A stretch of 64,000 nucleotides of DNA, taken from assembly GCF_016862975.1 (NCBI RefSeq), contig NZ_BONZ01000070.1, positions 1 through 64,000 on the forward strand, written 5' to 3'. The position numbers and the translations under genes are program-made. The stretch comes from Rugosimonospora africana. Its GTDB lineage: Bacteria > Actinomycetota > Actinomycetes > Mycobacteriales > Micromonosporaceae. Under the pieces are notes generated by a model. The model was not told where the DNA came from, did not search any database, and was given only the letters and a program-made list of their open reading frames with translations. Below are positions 44,150-52,363 of the stretch, one piece after another (the first letter of the stretch is position 1; each line of letters opens with the position of its first letter).

Positions 44150-45863
44150 CCTGGTCAGGCGCTGGCGGGCGCGAGCCCCCGTCATGATCGACATCGACGC
44201 GGAGCCGGGCGCGACGCTGCGCTTCTGGCGACGCCCGCACCCGATCACGATGATCGCCCGGGCAGCGCTGCTGGCCCTGGTCGCCGTCCAGTGCGTCGCC
44301 GCCACCCATGACGCGCTGTGCGTCGTCTGGGCGGTGCTGCTGGGCGTCGCCGCCGTACCGGCGCTGGCCATGCCGCGGCACCGGGTGGTCGGCCCGCTCA
44401 GCCGGCTGGCCGAGGTACTGATCACCTGCCTGGCGACCGACGTGATCGTGGCGCACGCGGCGCACGGTACGCCGCCGCTGCGCGGCGACTCGGCCGCCGC
44501 GGCGACGCTGCCGTACCTCCTGGTGCCGTTCATCGCCGCCACGCTGTACCGCCGGAACCTCGAAGCCGTGCTGCTGTTCGTGGTGGCCGCGGCCGTGCTG
44601 GCCGGCCTGGGTGCGGCCGACCATCGCCTGTCGCACTACGACTATCTCCTGGTCACGCTGCTGTGGCTGATGCTGTCCGGCCTGGCCGCCGCGGTGACCG
44701 CGACCTTCCAGCGGACCCTGCTCGACCGCCGCGAGCTGCCCCAGCCGTACGCCGAAGCGACCCGACTGCTGACCCAGCTGCGCAGCGTCGCGCGCCGGCT
44801 GCCCGGCGCGACCCTGGACCCGGGCGGGCTCGCCGAGCACCTGATCGACGACGTACGCTCCGCGGCTCCGGCCGACCGGGCCGCGGTGCTGTCCGCGAGC
44901 GGCGGCTCCCGCCTGGTGGTCCTGGCCCAGTCAGGGCTGGATCGGATCGACTGGGAGACCGACCTGGACTCCGACTCGGCGATCGGCGACGCGTGGGCCA
45001 CCCAGCAGCCCGTGACGGCCAGCCGCTCGCAGGCCCGCTCGCACTCCGGCGGCGACGTGTCCGCGCTGGTCGTACCGCTGGTCGCCGGGGTCCGCACGGT
45101 CGGCCTGCTGGTGGTCGAGGCGGACAACACCGGCGCCTACCCGGGCCAGGTGATCGAGCGCGTCACCGGGCTGACCGCACCCGCCGCCCTGCGGCTGGAG
45201 GCCGCGCTGCTGTTTGACGAGGTGCGCTCGCTGGCCACCAACGAGGAGCGGCAGCGACTGGCTCGGGAGATCCACGACGGGGTGGCCCAGGAACTGGTCA
45301 TGGTCGGGTACGGCATCGACAACGCACTCGCCGTACTGCCCGAGGACGCCAAGGACGCCCTGGACGAACTGCGTACCCTGCGCGGCGAGGTGACCCGGGT
45401 GATCACCGAGCTGCGGTTGTCCCTGTTCGAGCTGCGGACCGAGGTGGACCGGCACGGCGGGCTGGCGGCTGCCATCGCCGAGTACGCGCGGGCGGTCGGC
45501 GCGTCGGGCGGACTCCGGGTGAACCTGTCGCTGGACGAGTCCACCGCCCGGCTCCCCGCGGCGGTCGAGGCCGAGTTGCTGCGGATCGCTCAAGAGGCGA
45601 TCACCAACGCCCGGAAGCACGCCGGTGCAAGCAATTTGTGGGTTACTTGCGTTGTGGACCCGCCATTTGCGCAAATCGAAGTGTCGGATGACGGTCACGG
45701 CATAGCTGACCAGCGCCCGGAGGGTCGGTACGGTCTTGCAATCATGGCGGAAAGAGCGGAACGTATCCGGGGCCGACTGGAGATCAGCCCACGTTCACCG
45801 AATGGCACGACGGTGGCAGTGGTGCTGGGCACCCCGCTGAGGCGCGGTGCCTCGTCCGGCTAG
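44139..45863 (+). CDS. Membrane sensor histidine kinase (NarL-system type)
   Basis: 574 residues from ATG 44139; a GTG at 44115 is possible. Five or six N-terminal membrane spans (about 35-190), a GAF-like domain (about 215-360), then HisKA_3: ERQRLAREIHDGVAQELVMV near residue 380 holds the phosphorylated His. The ATPase domain has RIAQEAITNARKHAG and SDDGHGI. Senses an unknown signal and passes phosphate to the response regulator 122 bp downstream. Start overlaps fadD15. Confidence 0.92.
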   Translation: MAADLVRRWRARAPVMIDIDAEPGATLRFWRRPHPITMIARAALLALVAVQCVAATHDALCVVWAVLLGVAAVPALAMPRHRVVGPLSRLAEVLITCLATDVIVAHAAHGTPPLRGDSAAAATLPYLLVPFIAATLYRRNLEAVLLFVVAAAVLAGLGAADHRLSHYDYLLVTLLWLMLSGLAAAVTATFQRTLLDRRELPQPYAEATRLLTQLRSVARRLPGATLDPGGLAEHLIDDVRSAAPADRAAVLSASGGSRLVVLAQSGLDRIDWETDLDSDSAIGDAWATQQPVTASRSQARSHSGGDVSALVVPLVAGVRTVGLLVVEADNTGAYPGQVIERVTGLTAPAALRLEAALLFDEVRSLATNEERQRLAREIHDGVAQELVMVGYGIDNALAVLPEDAKDALDELRTLRGEVTRVITELRLSLFELRTEVDRHGGLAAAIAEYARAVGASGGLRVNLSLDESTARLPAAVEAELLRIAQEAITNARKHAGASNLWVTCVVDPPFAQIEVSDDGHGIADQRPEGRYGLAIMAERAERIRGRLEISPRSPNGTTVAVVLGTPLRRGASSG

Positions 45864-45985
45864 GCGTCCTGTTGCACCCGGCGTCAAGTCGGCGATTGAA
45901 CCTGTCGATACGATGCGCAGTCGTGGCATAACTGTCACAGGAGGAGTGACGGTCAGTCATGGTCCAGAAGGGAAGATAATCCGGA

Positions 45986-46654
45986 ATGTCCACCAACGCG
46001 ACGCCGACGGCTCGTACCAAGGTGCTGCTCGTCGATGACCATGACCTCATCCGCAAGGGGCTGCGCCACGCCTTCGAGCGGGATCGGCAGTTTGAAGTGG
46101 TCGGGGAGGCCGCCACCGTCGCCGAGGCGGTCCGCCAGGCCGGTGCGCTTCAGCCCGACGTCGTGATCATGGACCTCCGGCTGCCCGACGGCAGCGGGCT
46201 GGAAGCCACCCGGGCGCTGCGCAAGTCGAGCAACACGATGGGGATCGTGGTGCTGACCATGTACGCCGGTGACGACCAGCTGTTCGGCGCGCTGGAGGCC
46301 GGTGCCAGCGCGTTCGTCCCCAAGACCGCTCCGGCCGACGAGGTCGTCGCCGCGGCCCGCCACGCCGCGAGCGCCCCGAGCGCGTTCACCGCGGCCGACC
46401 TGGCCGAGGCGATGAAGCGCCGGCTCGCGCCCAGCGGACCGCAGCTGTCCCCGCGCGAGGGCCAGGTGCTGCGACTGCTCGCCGACGGGATGAGCGTGGC
46501 CGGGATCGCGAAGCAGCTGTTCGTCAGCGAGTCGACGGCCAAGACCCACATCTCGAAGCTCTACGAGAAGCTCGGCGCGGCCAACCGCGCTCAGGCGCTG
46601 ATGACCGCGCTGCGGCTGGGCCTGCTCGAAGCGCCCGACGCGCCCAAGTTCTGA
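45986..46654 (+). CDS. NarL/FixJ-family response regulator
   Basis: 222 residues. Receiver domain with LLVDDHD near 15-20, phosphoacceptor Asp63 in VVIMDLRLPDGSG, and FVPKTAPADEV. C-terminal LuxR-type HTH: LSPREGQVLRLLADGMSVAG then KQLFVSESTAKTHISKLYEK. Cognate partner of the kinase just upstream. Target genes unknown. The start ATG has AGGGAAG about 14 bases upstream. Confidence 0.94.
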   Translation: MSTNATPTARTKVLLVDDHDLIRKGLRHAFERDRQFEVVGEAATVAEAVRQAGALQPDVVIMDLRLPDGSGLEATRALRKSSNTMGIVVLTMYAGDDQLFGALEAGASAFVPKTAPADEVVAAARHAASAPSAFTAADLAEAMKRRLAPSGPQLSPREGQVLRLLADGMSVAGIAKQLFVSESTAKTHISKLYEKLGAANRAQALMTALRLGLLEAPDAPKF

Positions 46655-46660
46655 CCGGCA

Positions 46661-46768
46661 GAGCAGGGAGGGTCGTGATGGCGACTGGTCTGGGTCGCCG
46701 CGCGGCGCCAGACGCGCCGAGCCAGACTGGTCGGAGTCTTCCCTCCGTCTCGTTTCTCCCTGCTCCGG
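46661..46768. other. Long imperfect inverted repeat after the response regulator
   Basis: GGCAGAGCAGGGAG near 46658-46670 is complementary to CTCCCTGCTCCGG at 46757-46768, closing a loop of about 85 bases that contains a GCCGCGCGGC palindrome and two GACTGGTC direct repeats. It is between convergent genes and may act as a terminator-like structure, but the long loop makes this weak. Confidence 0.3.
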
Positions 46769-46789
46769 CTCGGCTACGTCGGGCCGCGG

Positions 46790-47224
46790 TCAGGGCGCGG
46801 GCACCCGGGCGGCCATCGGGCGGTGGGTCAGCCGCCGGAACGCCAGATACGCCTCGCAGCCCAGGCACAGCCCGAACACCGCGTTGAGAAACGCCGCCAC
46901 CAGCGCGAGCCCGGCGAACACGAGACCCAGCACATCCTGACCGGCGAGGAACCCCACCGCCGCGACCAGCGTGAAGACCAGACCGACCAGCTGCGCGAAG
47001 CGGACCGGCTGCGCCGGCTCCAGCTCGCTGGGCCGACCCAGCCTGGGCGCCAGCGCGGCGCGGTAGACCAGCCCGTACGGCGAGTACCGCGGGGACAACG
47101 CCGACAGCGCGAAGACGGCGGCCTGCGCCAGGGCCAGCCAGCCTGACTCGAAGACCAGGACGAGTACCAGCACGATCGCGGTCACGCCCGCCGCGAAGCG
47201 GGGACCGCGGGGGTCGATCAACAT
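46790..47224 (-). CDS. DUF4395 membrane protein
   Basis: 144 residues from ATG 47224 (GGAGGG upstream). Four membrane spans, IDPRGPRFAAGVTAIVL at the start, and FGLCLGCEAYLAF near 117-129 with a membrane Cys pair (120, 123). DUF4395 proteins are often encoded with thioredoxins; here one lies 115 bp upstream on the same strand. A redox role at the membrane is plausible but not shown. Confidence 0.85.
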   Translation of the reverse strand: MLIDPRGPRFAAGVTAIVLVLVLVFESGWLALAQAAVFALSALSPRYSPYGLVYRAALAPRLGRPSELEPAQPVRFAQLVGLVFTLVAAVGFLAGQDVLGLVFAGLALVAAFLNAVFGLCLGCEAYLAFRRLTHRPMAARVPAP

Positions 47225-47339
47225 CACACCCTCCAGGCAGTACGGCGGCGGCTCCCGCCGCCGTTCGTTGCCGCCACGTCGCCTCGCCGCACGGTCAGCG
47301 CGCGGGGCCGGCGCGCCGCGTCGGCTCCCGCCGCCCCGG

Positions 47340-47828
47340 TCAGCGTGCCGCTGTCGTGGCGGCCAGTTCGGCGGCGACGGCGGTGTCCAGCTCGGTCTTG
47401 CGGACGGCGCCGCTCGACCGGTACCGGATCCGGCCGGTCGAGTCGACGACCAGTACCGTCGGCGTGCGCCACACCCCCAGCGACCGCACCGGGTCCAGCT
47501 GGTTCTCGGCGTCGACCTCGAGGTGCGTGACGCCGTCACGGGAGCCGGCGATCTCGGCGCAGACCCGGGCCGCGACCCGGCACGGCGCGCAGACCGCCGA
47601 GGAGAACTGCACCAGCGTCACCGGCGTACCCGACACCACGCCGAGCGCGGCCAGGACCTCCGCGTCCCGGTCTCCCCCGTCCCGGTCTTCCCCGTTCCGA
47701 TCCGCGGACGGCGGCGGCCCGATCACCCGGAGCCGCCCGTTGCGGCTGCGCCACCACAGACCGATGACGGTCGCCACGGCCAGCACGCCGGCCGCGACCA
47801 GCAGTCCGGTCACGCCAGAAGATCCCAT
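47340..47828 (-). CDS. Membrane-anchored thioredoxin-like protein
   Basis: 162 residues. One N-terminal anchor (GLLVAAGVLAVATVIGLWW), an acidic/Arg linker, then a thioredoxin fold with CAPC at 80-83 and the cis-Pro in WRTPTVLVVDS. Likely reduces or isomerises disulfides outside the membrane, perhaps passing electrons to or from the DUF4395 Cys pair. ATG start at 47828. Confidence 0.87.
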   Translation of the reverse strand: MGSSGVTGLLVAAGVLAVATVIGLWWRSRNGRLRVIGPPPSADRNGEDRDGGDRDAEVLAALGVVSGTPVTLVQFSSAVCAPCRVAARVCAEIAGSRDGVTHLEVDAENQLDPVRSLGVWRTPTVLVVDSTGRIRYRSSGAVRKTELDTAVAAELAATTAAR

Positions 47829-47916
47829 CCGACCACAGTGGCACGGTGCCGAGCCGGACGGCCAACGTCATCCCGCGCATCGGAAGCCGCGCGTGCCGAG
47901 GACGCGCCTGCCGGAG

Positions 47917-49062
47917 CTACCCCGCCGGGCGCAGCAGGTGGCTCATGCGCTCTGCGAGCAGGTCCCAGCGCCACTCCGCGTCGACCCAGGCCCGGCCGGC
48001 CGCGCCCATCCGCCGGCACAGCGCCGGATCCCCGAGCAGCGTGGCCAGCGGGTCGGCGATCGCCGCCACGTCCCGGCCGTTGACCACGAAGCCGGTCTCA
48101 CCGTCCCGTACCGCGTCCGGAGCCCCGCCGGAGTCGCCGGCCAGTACCGGCAACCCGGTCGCCGACGCCTCCAGGTAGACCATGCCGAGCCCCTCCACGT
48201 CCAGTCCCCGGTGCCGGGTGCGGCACGGCATCGCGAAGACGTCCCCGGCCGCGAAGTGCAGCGGTACCTCGGGCCAGGCAACCTCGCCGGTGAACACGAC
48301 GTGATCGGCGACGCCGGTGTCGCGGGCCAGGCGGCGGAGCGAGTCGCCGTACGGGCCGCCGCTGACGATGAGCAGCGCGGCGTCGGGTACCCGCCTGCGC
48401 ACCTCGGGCAGCGCGCGGATCAGCATGTCCTGGCCCTTGCGCGGAACCAGCCGGGACACACAGACGATCACCGGGCGGTCGGTCAGCCCGTACCGGGCCC
48501 GAACCTCGGAGCCGTCCAGGTCCGGGTGGAAGGAGTCGGTGTCGACCCCGGGTGCCAGCCGCACCAGCTCGGTCCGGTCGGCCAGTACCGGGGCCAGCCT
48601 TGTGCGGAAGTAGTTCCCGAGGTACGTCACCACGTCGACCCCGTCACCGATCCGCCGCAGCAGCCCGCGCGCCCCGGGCAGCGCGGCCCACCCGGCCTCG
48701 TGCCCGTGGGTCTGCGCCACCGCCCGGACGATGCCGGCGCGCCGGCGCAGGCCGTGGGCGAGCAACCCGAGCGGCGCCGCGGCACCGAACCAGACCGAGT
48801 CGCACTCGTACGAGCGGGCCAGCTCGGCGGCCCTGCGGGCCACACCCGGCGTGGGCAGCAGCATCCCGGTGTTCTCCCGGATCACCTCGAACGGCTGCGC
48901 GGCGTCGAACTTCGCGGCCTGGCTGGGATCGCGCGCGGGCCACGTGGAGGCGTACACCACCAGCGAACCGGCCGGCTGGCGTACCGCGAGGTTGTGCACG
49001 AACCGCTGGATCCCGCCGGACCGGGGTGGGAAGTCGTTCGTCACCATCAAGGTGCGGCTCAT
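47917..49062 (-). CDS. pimB: GT4 mannosyltransferase, PimB' type
   Basis: 381 residues. Transfers the second mannose of phosphatidylinositol mannosides from GDP-mannose. MVTNDFPPRSGGIQRFVHN opens the GT-B fold; VCVSRLVPRKGQDMLI, and the donor site with EGLGMVYLEASATGLPVLAG. Position matches Rv2188c next to fadD15, which supports the PimB' call over other GT4 enzymes. The ATG overlaps the protease stop by four bases. Confidence 0.9.
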   Translation of the reverse strand: MSRTLMVTNDFPPRSGGIQRFVHNLAVRQPAGSLVVYASTWPARDPSQAAKFDAAQPFEVIRENTGMLLPTPGVARRAAELARSYECDSVWFGAAAPLGLLAHGLRRRAGIVRAVAQTHGHEAGWAALPGARGLLRRIGDGVDVVTYLGNYFRTRLAPVLADRTELVRLAPGVDTDSFHPDLDGSEVRARYGLTDRPVIVCVSRLVPRKGQDMLIRALPEVRRRVPDAALLIVSGGPYGDSLRRLARDTGVADHVVFTGEVAWPEVPLHFAAGDVFAMPCRTRHRGLDVEGLGMVYLEASATGLPVLAGDSGGAPDAVRDGETGFVVNGRDVAAIADPLATLLGDPALCRRMGAAGRAWVDAEWRWDLLAERMSHLLRPAG

Positions 49063-50348
49063 CCGGCTCCTTCGGGGGGCCCGGCCGCGGCCGGGTCGTG
49101 GCGGAGGCCGGCGTCCCGCGCGTACGCCCGGGCGGCGGCGATCCGCTCCACCGTGGACGGGTGGCTGGCGAACAGCAGGTGTTCGATCCGGTTCGGATCC
49201 GGGTCGGCCAGGTTGGTCGCAAACAGTCGGGCGTGGGTGGCGATGAACGTCGCCGGATCCCGGGTCAGCGTGAGCGCGTGGGTGTCGGCGCGCGCCTCGA
49301 CCCTGCGCGAGACCAGGCTCTGCGCGGGTCCGGTGGCGAGCCCGGCCAGGGCGGCGACCGCCAGCAGCAGGGCCACCGAGCGCGGCTCCGCGACCGAGGT
49401 CACGCCGGCCAGGCGCAGCAGCCCGTGCCAGGAGTCCAGCAGGTACACCACGACGACCGCGATCGCTGTGCCCAGGGCGCCCAGCACCGTACCGGTCACC
49501 ACGTCGCGGCGTTTGGCGTGGCCCAGCTCGTGCGCGACCACGCTGCGTACCTCGGCCGGATCGGCCCGATCGATCAGCGTGTCGTAGACGACGATCCGGC
49601 GGGTGGCGCCGAACCCGGACACGTAGGCGTTGACCGCCCGGGTACGCCGGGAGGCGTCGGCGACCAGGACGTCCCGCACCGGCACCCGGTCATCGGCGGC
49701 CAGCGTCATCAGGTCGGTACGCAGTTGACCCTCGGCCATCGGGGTGAACTTGTTGAAGATCGGCTCGAACAGAACCGGGAACACGAACGACAGCAGTACG
49801 GTGAGCCCGGCCGCACCGGCCGCGCTCCACGCCCACCACCAGTCGGGCGCGTACCGGGCCACCGCGTAGAACGCCAGCAGCGCCAGGCCACCCAGCACCG
49901 CGCCGATCCCGTACCCCTTGAGCTGGTCGACCGCCCAGCCGCCCCAGCCCTGGGTGGACAGCCCGTACCGCGTCAAAACGACCTTGCGCCACATCGAGAA
50001 CGGCAGGGTGACCAGCGACGAGATCAACACGACGGCGAGGCCCCCGACCGCGGCGCGTACCGCCCAGTTGCCACCGAACAGCGCGACGATCCGGGCGCCC
50101 AGCGGGGTAAGCCCGAGCACCACGGCGGCGACCAGACCGACCCCCATCGAGGCGTAGGTGGCCGGGCGCAGGTCGGACCGGAACGCGCGCCCGCGGGCCA
50201 CCTCGTCGGGTGGCAGCTGCCGGAGCGCGTCCAGCTGGTCGGCACGTGGCGCGGGCGCGGCGCGCCAGGGCACCAGCGACAGTGCCGCGACCCCGGCGGC
50301 CACGATCAGCACGGCCAGGACCACGAGCGCCGCCGTCCGGGGGCTCAT
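49059..50348 (-). CDS. M48 (Ste24/CAAX-protease-like) membrane metallopeptidase
   Basis: 429 residues, about seven spans. The zinc site is SVVAHELGHAKRRD (HExxH) near residue 265, with the third ligand in VEARADTHAL. The N-terminal M48_N region (FRSDLRPATYASMGVGLVAA, STQGWGGWAVDQLKGYGIGA) is that of Ste24-type proteases. Probably degrades or processes membrane proteins. ATG at 50348; stop overlaps pimB start. Confidence 0.92.
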   Translation of the reverse strand: MSPRTAALVVLAVLIVAAGVAALSLVPWRAAPAPRADQLDALRQLPPDEVARGRAFRSDLRPATYASMGVGLVAAVVLGLTPLGARIVALFGGNWAVRAAVGGLAVVLISSLVTLPFSMWRKVVLTRYGLSTQGWGGWAVDQLKGYGIGAVLGGLALLAFYAVARYAPDWWWAWSAAGAAGLTVLLSFVFPVLFEPIFNKFTPMAEGQLRTDLMTLAADDRVPVRDVLVADASRRTRAVNAYVSGFGATRRIVVYDTLIDRADPAEVRSVVAHELGHAKRRDVVTGTVLGALGTAIAVVVVYLLDSWHGLLRLAGVTSVAEPRSVALLLAVAALAGLATGPAQSLVSRRVEARADTHALTLTRDPATFIATHARLFATNLADPDPNRIEHLLFASHPSTVERIAAARAYARDAGLRHDPAAAGPPEGAG

Positions 50349-50393
50349 GTCCGCTCGCTCTGTGATCGCACCCGACCATCGTAGGGTCGACCC

Positions 50394-50417
50394 GCCGGCG
50401 GGCTGCCGCCCGCCGGC
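50394..50417 (-). terminator. 10-bp GC hairpin
   Basis: GCCGGCGGGC-TGCC-GCCCGCCGGC, between the 67-residue Cys-rich gene (ends 50439) and the protease start (50348). Likely ends the upstream transcript. Confidence 0.6.
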
Positions 50418-50438
50418 AGCCCACCACTGGCGCGGGAG

Positions 50439-50642
50439 CTATGCCGCGCGGGGCCGCTCCGGGCGCTGGCGGGTCACCAGGCGTAGCCGCGGAACCATGC
50501 CGGCGTCGGCCAGCACGGCGATGGCGGCCTGCTCCGATTCGTCCAGTTCGACCCCGGCGGGCGGCGCGCCGAGCAGGACACTCACGACGCAGCCGGCGCA
50601 GGCCGGCCCGCGCACCTCACAGTTGTCACAGTCGATGAGCAT
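50439..50642 (-). CDS. 67-residue Cys-rich (CxxC) protein
   Basis: Begins MLIDCDNCEVRGPACAGCVV: four Cys in the pattern CxxC...CxxC, likely a zinc knuckle. A middle acidic helix (ELDESEQAAIAVLADAGM) and a basic end (RLVTRQRPERPRAA) follow. Small proteins of this kind are conserved in actinobacteria; function unknown. ATG 50642, 47 bp after the NYN gene. Confidence 0.78.
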   Translation of the reverse strand: MLIDCDNCEVRGPACAGCVVSVLLGAPPAGVELDESEQAAIAVLADAGMVPRLRLVTRQRPERPRAA

Positions 50643-50689
50643 GTACGCAATGTAAGCGAGGGGTACGACAAAAACCGGGGTATCCGAGC

Positions 50690-52291
50690 TCAGCCGCGAG
50701 CCAGCCGGCGCAGCAGGGTCGATGAGTTGAGCGGGTACGCGCCGTGCCGGCGCACGCCGTCGGCGACCTCCTTGTCCGTGGAGATCACCGCCACCGGGCG
50801 GCCGGCCGGTTCGGCCCGGACCAGCCTGCGGATCAATTCGTCGGCGGTCTCCCCCTTGCGGGAGAACAGCACGCGGACCCCTCGCGGCGCCGGCGGCAGC
50901 CCGACCATCCGTTCGGCCCCGTCGAAGACCACGGTCACCTCGGCGCCGGTCTGCGCGGCGATGCCGCCCAGCCCGCTGACCAGCCGGTTGCGCTGCTGCT
51001 CCAGGGATATCTCCGGGAACCCGGTCTTGGTCACGTTGTACCCGTCGACGACCAGGTGCACCTTGGGCAGCGCGAGCAGCTGGTCCAGCCGCACGGGGTC
51101 ATCGGCTTCCAGACCCCTGGCCCGGCCGGTGTCCGCCGAGCCCGGCCGTACCGCCGCCTCGTCCGCGACCACGTCGGCCGGCAGCACCGACGACGGTTCC
51201 AGGGCCAGCTCCCGGCGCAGCCCGGCGGCCGCCTGCCCGATCGTCTCCAGCAGCAGCCAGAGCCGCGCGTCGTCGACCTGCCGGGCCTCCTTCGCGGTCT
51301 GCCGGGTCGCCCCGGCGGTCGCCTCCGCCTCGGCCAACCGGGCGCGCAGCCGGCGCACCTCGGCCTCATGATCGGCGTTTTGCCGGCCGATCCGGCCCTT
51401 CTCGGTGGCCAGCAGCTCATTGGCCCGCTTCTCGCGAGCCTGGAGCTCACGTTGCGCGCGGTGCAGGGCGCGGTTCTCCTCGCGCAGTCCGGCGGCCTCC
51501 TCCCGGAGCCGAGCCAGCTCGTCGCGCAGCTTGTCGGCCTCCACCCGGGCCACCGCGCGATCGTGCTCGGCACGGGCGGCCCGGTGCTCGGCGTCCCGGA
51601 CGAGCCCGGTGATCGCGGCGCTGTCCGCCTCGGCGCGTACCGCCTCCCCCGCAGCGTCGACCAGCGCCAGCCAGCCCGCCGGCCGTACCAGATAGGCCAG
51701 CGCGGCGACCTCGACCGGATCCGCGGCCGCCGGGTGGATCCCCTCGCCGACCGCTTCGCCCAGCTCACCGGCCTCCTCCTGGACCCGTGCCGCCACCCGC
51801 TGGCGGAACACCGGATCGCCGGCCAGCGCGGAGGCGATGGCGGCGCCGCCGAGCCGAGCCCGGCGGGCCGGGGCGAACCGGGCGACCCGGCGCAGGGCGA
51901 TCGGGATCTCCTCGGCCGGCATTCCGGTCAACGCGGCCGAGGCCGCCGCGATCACCCGCTGCCGTACCGGCTCGGGGAGCGGGCGCTCCGCCGCCTCCGC
52001 ATCGATCTCGTCGTCCTCGGCGTGGGCGCCGAACCGGTCGCCGCCGATACCGTCGGCTCGGAAATCGTCGCTGTCCGTGTCGTCGCCGGCGGCGTCCGGC
52101 TCGGGTGTCGATGGCCGGGCCGCCACGGCCTCTGGCTCCGCCGGCTCGGCCGGCAAATCGGCCCTGACCTGGGGCGTTACGGAATCGGACAGTTCGGGCG
52201 TCGCCGGGGGCTCAACCGGCCCGGAGGAGGGCGTACCGGGCGCAGGCTGCCCCAATGACTGGAGCTCGCCGTCGGGCACCTGCGCGGACAT
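50690..52291 (-). CDS. NYN (PIN-like) domain protein with long coiled coil
   Basis: 533 residues. Acidic N-terminal 110 residues, a helical domain, then a coiled coil about 235-345 (EADKLRDELARLREEAAGLR and following heptads). The C-terminal 170 residues are a NYN nuclease domain of the YacP/Rae1 type: HLVVDGYNVTKTGF, VVFDGAERMV, and VISTDKEVADGVRRHGAYPL with conserved Asp residues. Probably an RNA endonuclease that acts on ribosomes or mRNA. ATG at 52291, divergent from the exonuclease gene. Confidence 0.88.
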   Translation of the reverse strand: MSAQVPDGELQSLGQPAPGTPSSGPVEPPATPELSDSVTPQVRADLPAEPAEPEAVAARPSTPEPDAAGDDTDSDDFRADGIGGDRFGAHAEDDEIDAEAAERPLPEPVRQRVIAAASAALTGMPAEEIPIALRRVARFAPARRARLGGAAIASALAGDPVFRQRVAARVQEEAGELGEAVGEGIHPAAADPVEVAALAYLVRPAGWLALVDAAGEAVRAEADSAAITGLVRDAEHRAARAEHDRAVARVEADKLRDELARLREEAAGLREENRALHRAQRELQAREKRANELLATEKGRIGRQNADHEAEVRRLRARLAEAEATAGATRQTAKEARQVDDARLWLLLETIGQAAAGLRRELALEPSSVLPADVVADEAAVRPGSADTGRARGLEADDPVRLDQLLALPKVHLVVDGYNVTKTGFPEISLEQQRNRLVSGLGGIAAQTGAEVTVVFDGAERMVGLPPAPRGVRVLFSRKGETADELIRRLVRAEPAGRPVAVISTDKEVADGVRRHGAYPLNSSTLLRRLARG

Positions 52292-52363
52292 CTGATAATT
52301 GTCGCATCGTTAGCCCGTTCGGCGCCCGTCAGAAGTGTCGTACCCGGCCCGTACCGTCCGGTC

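Noticed and set aside
46661-46768. Long inverted repeat as a confident terminator
   Set aside because: Loop of about 85 bases and imperfect arms; kept only as a low-confidence feature.
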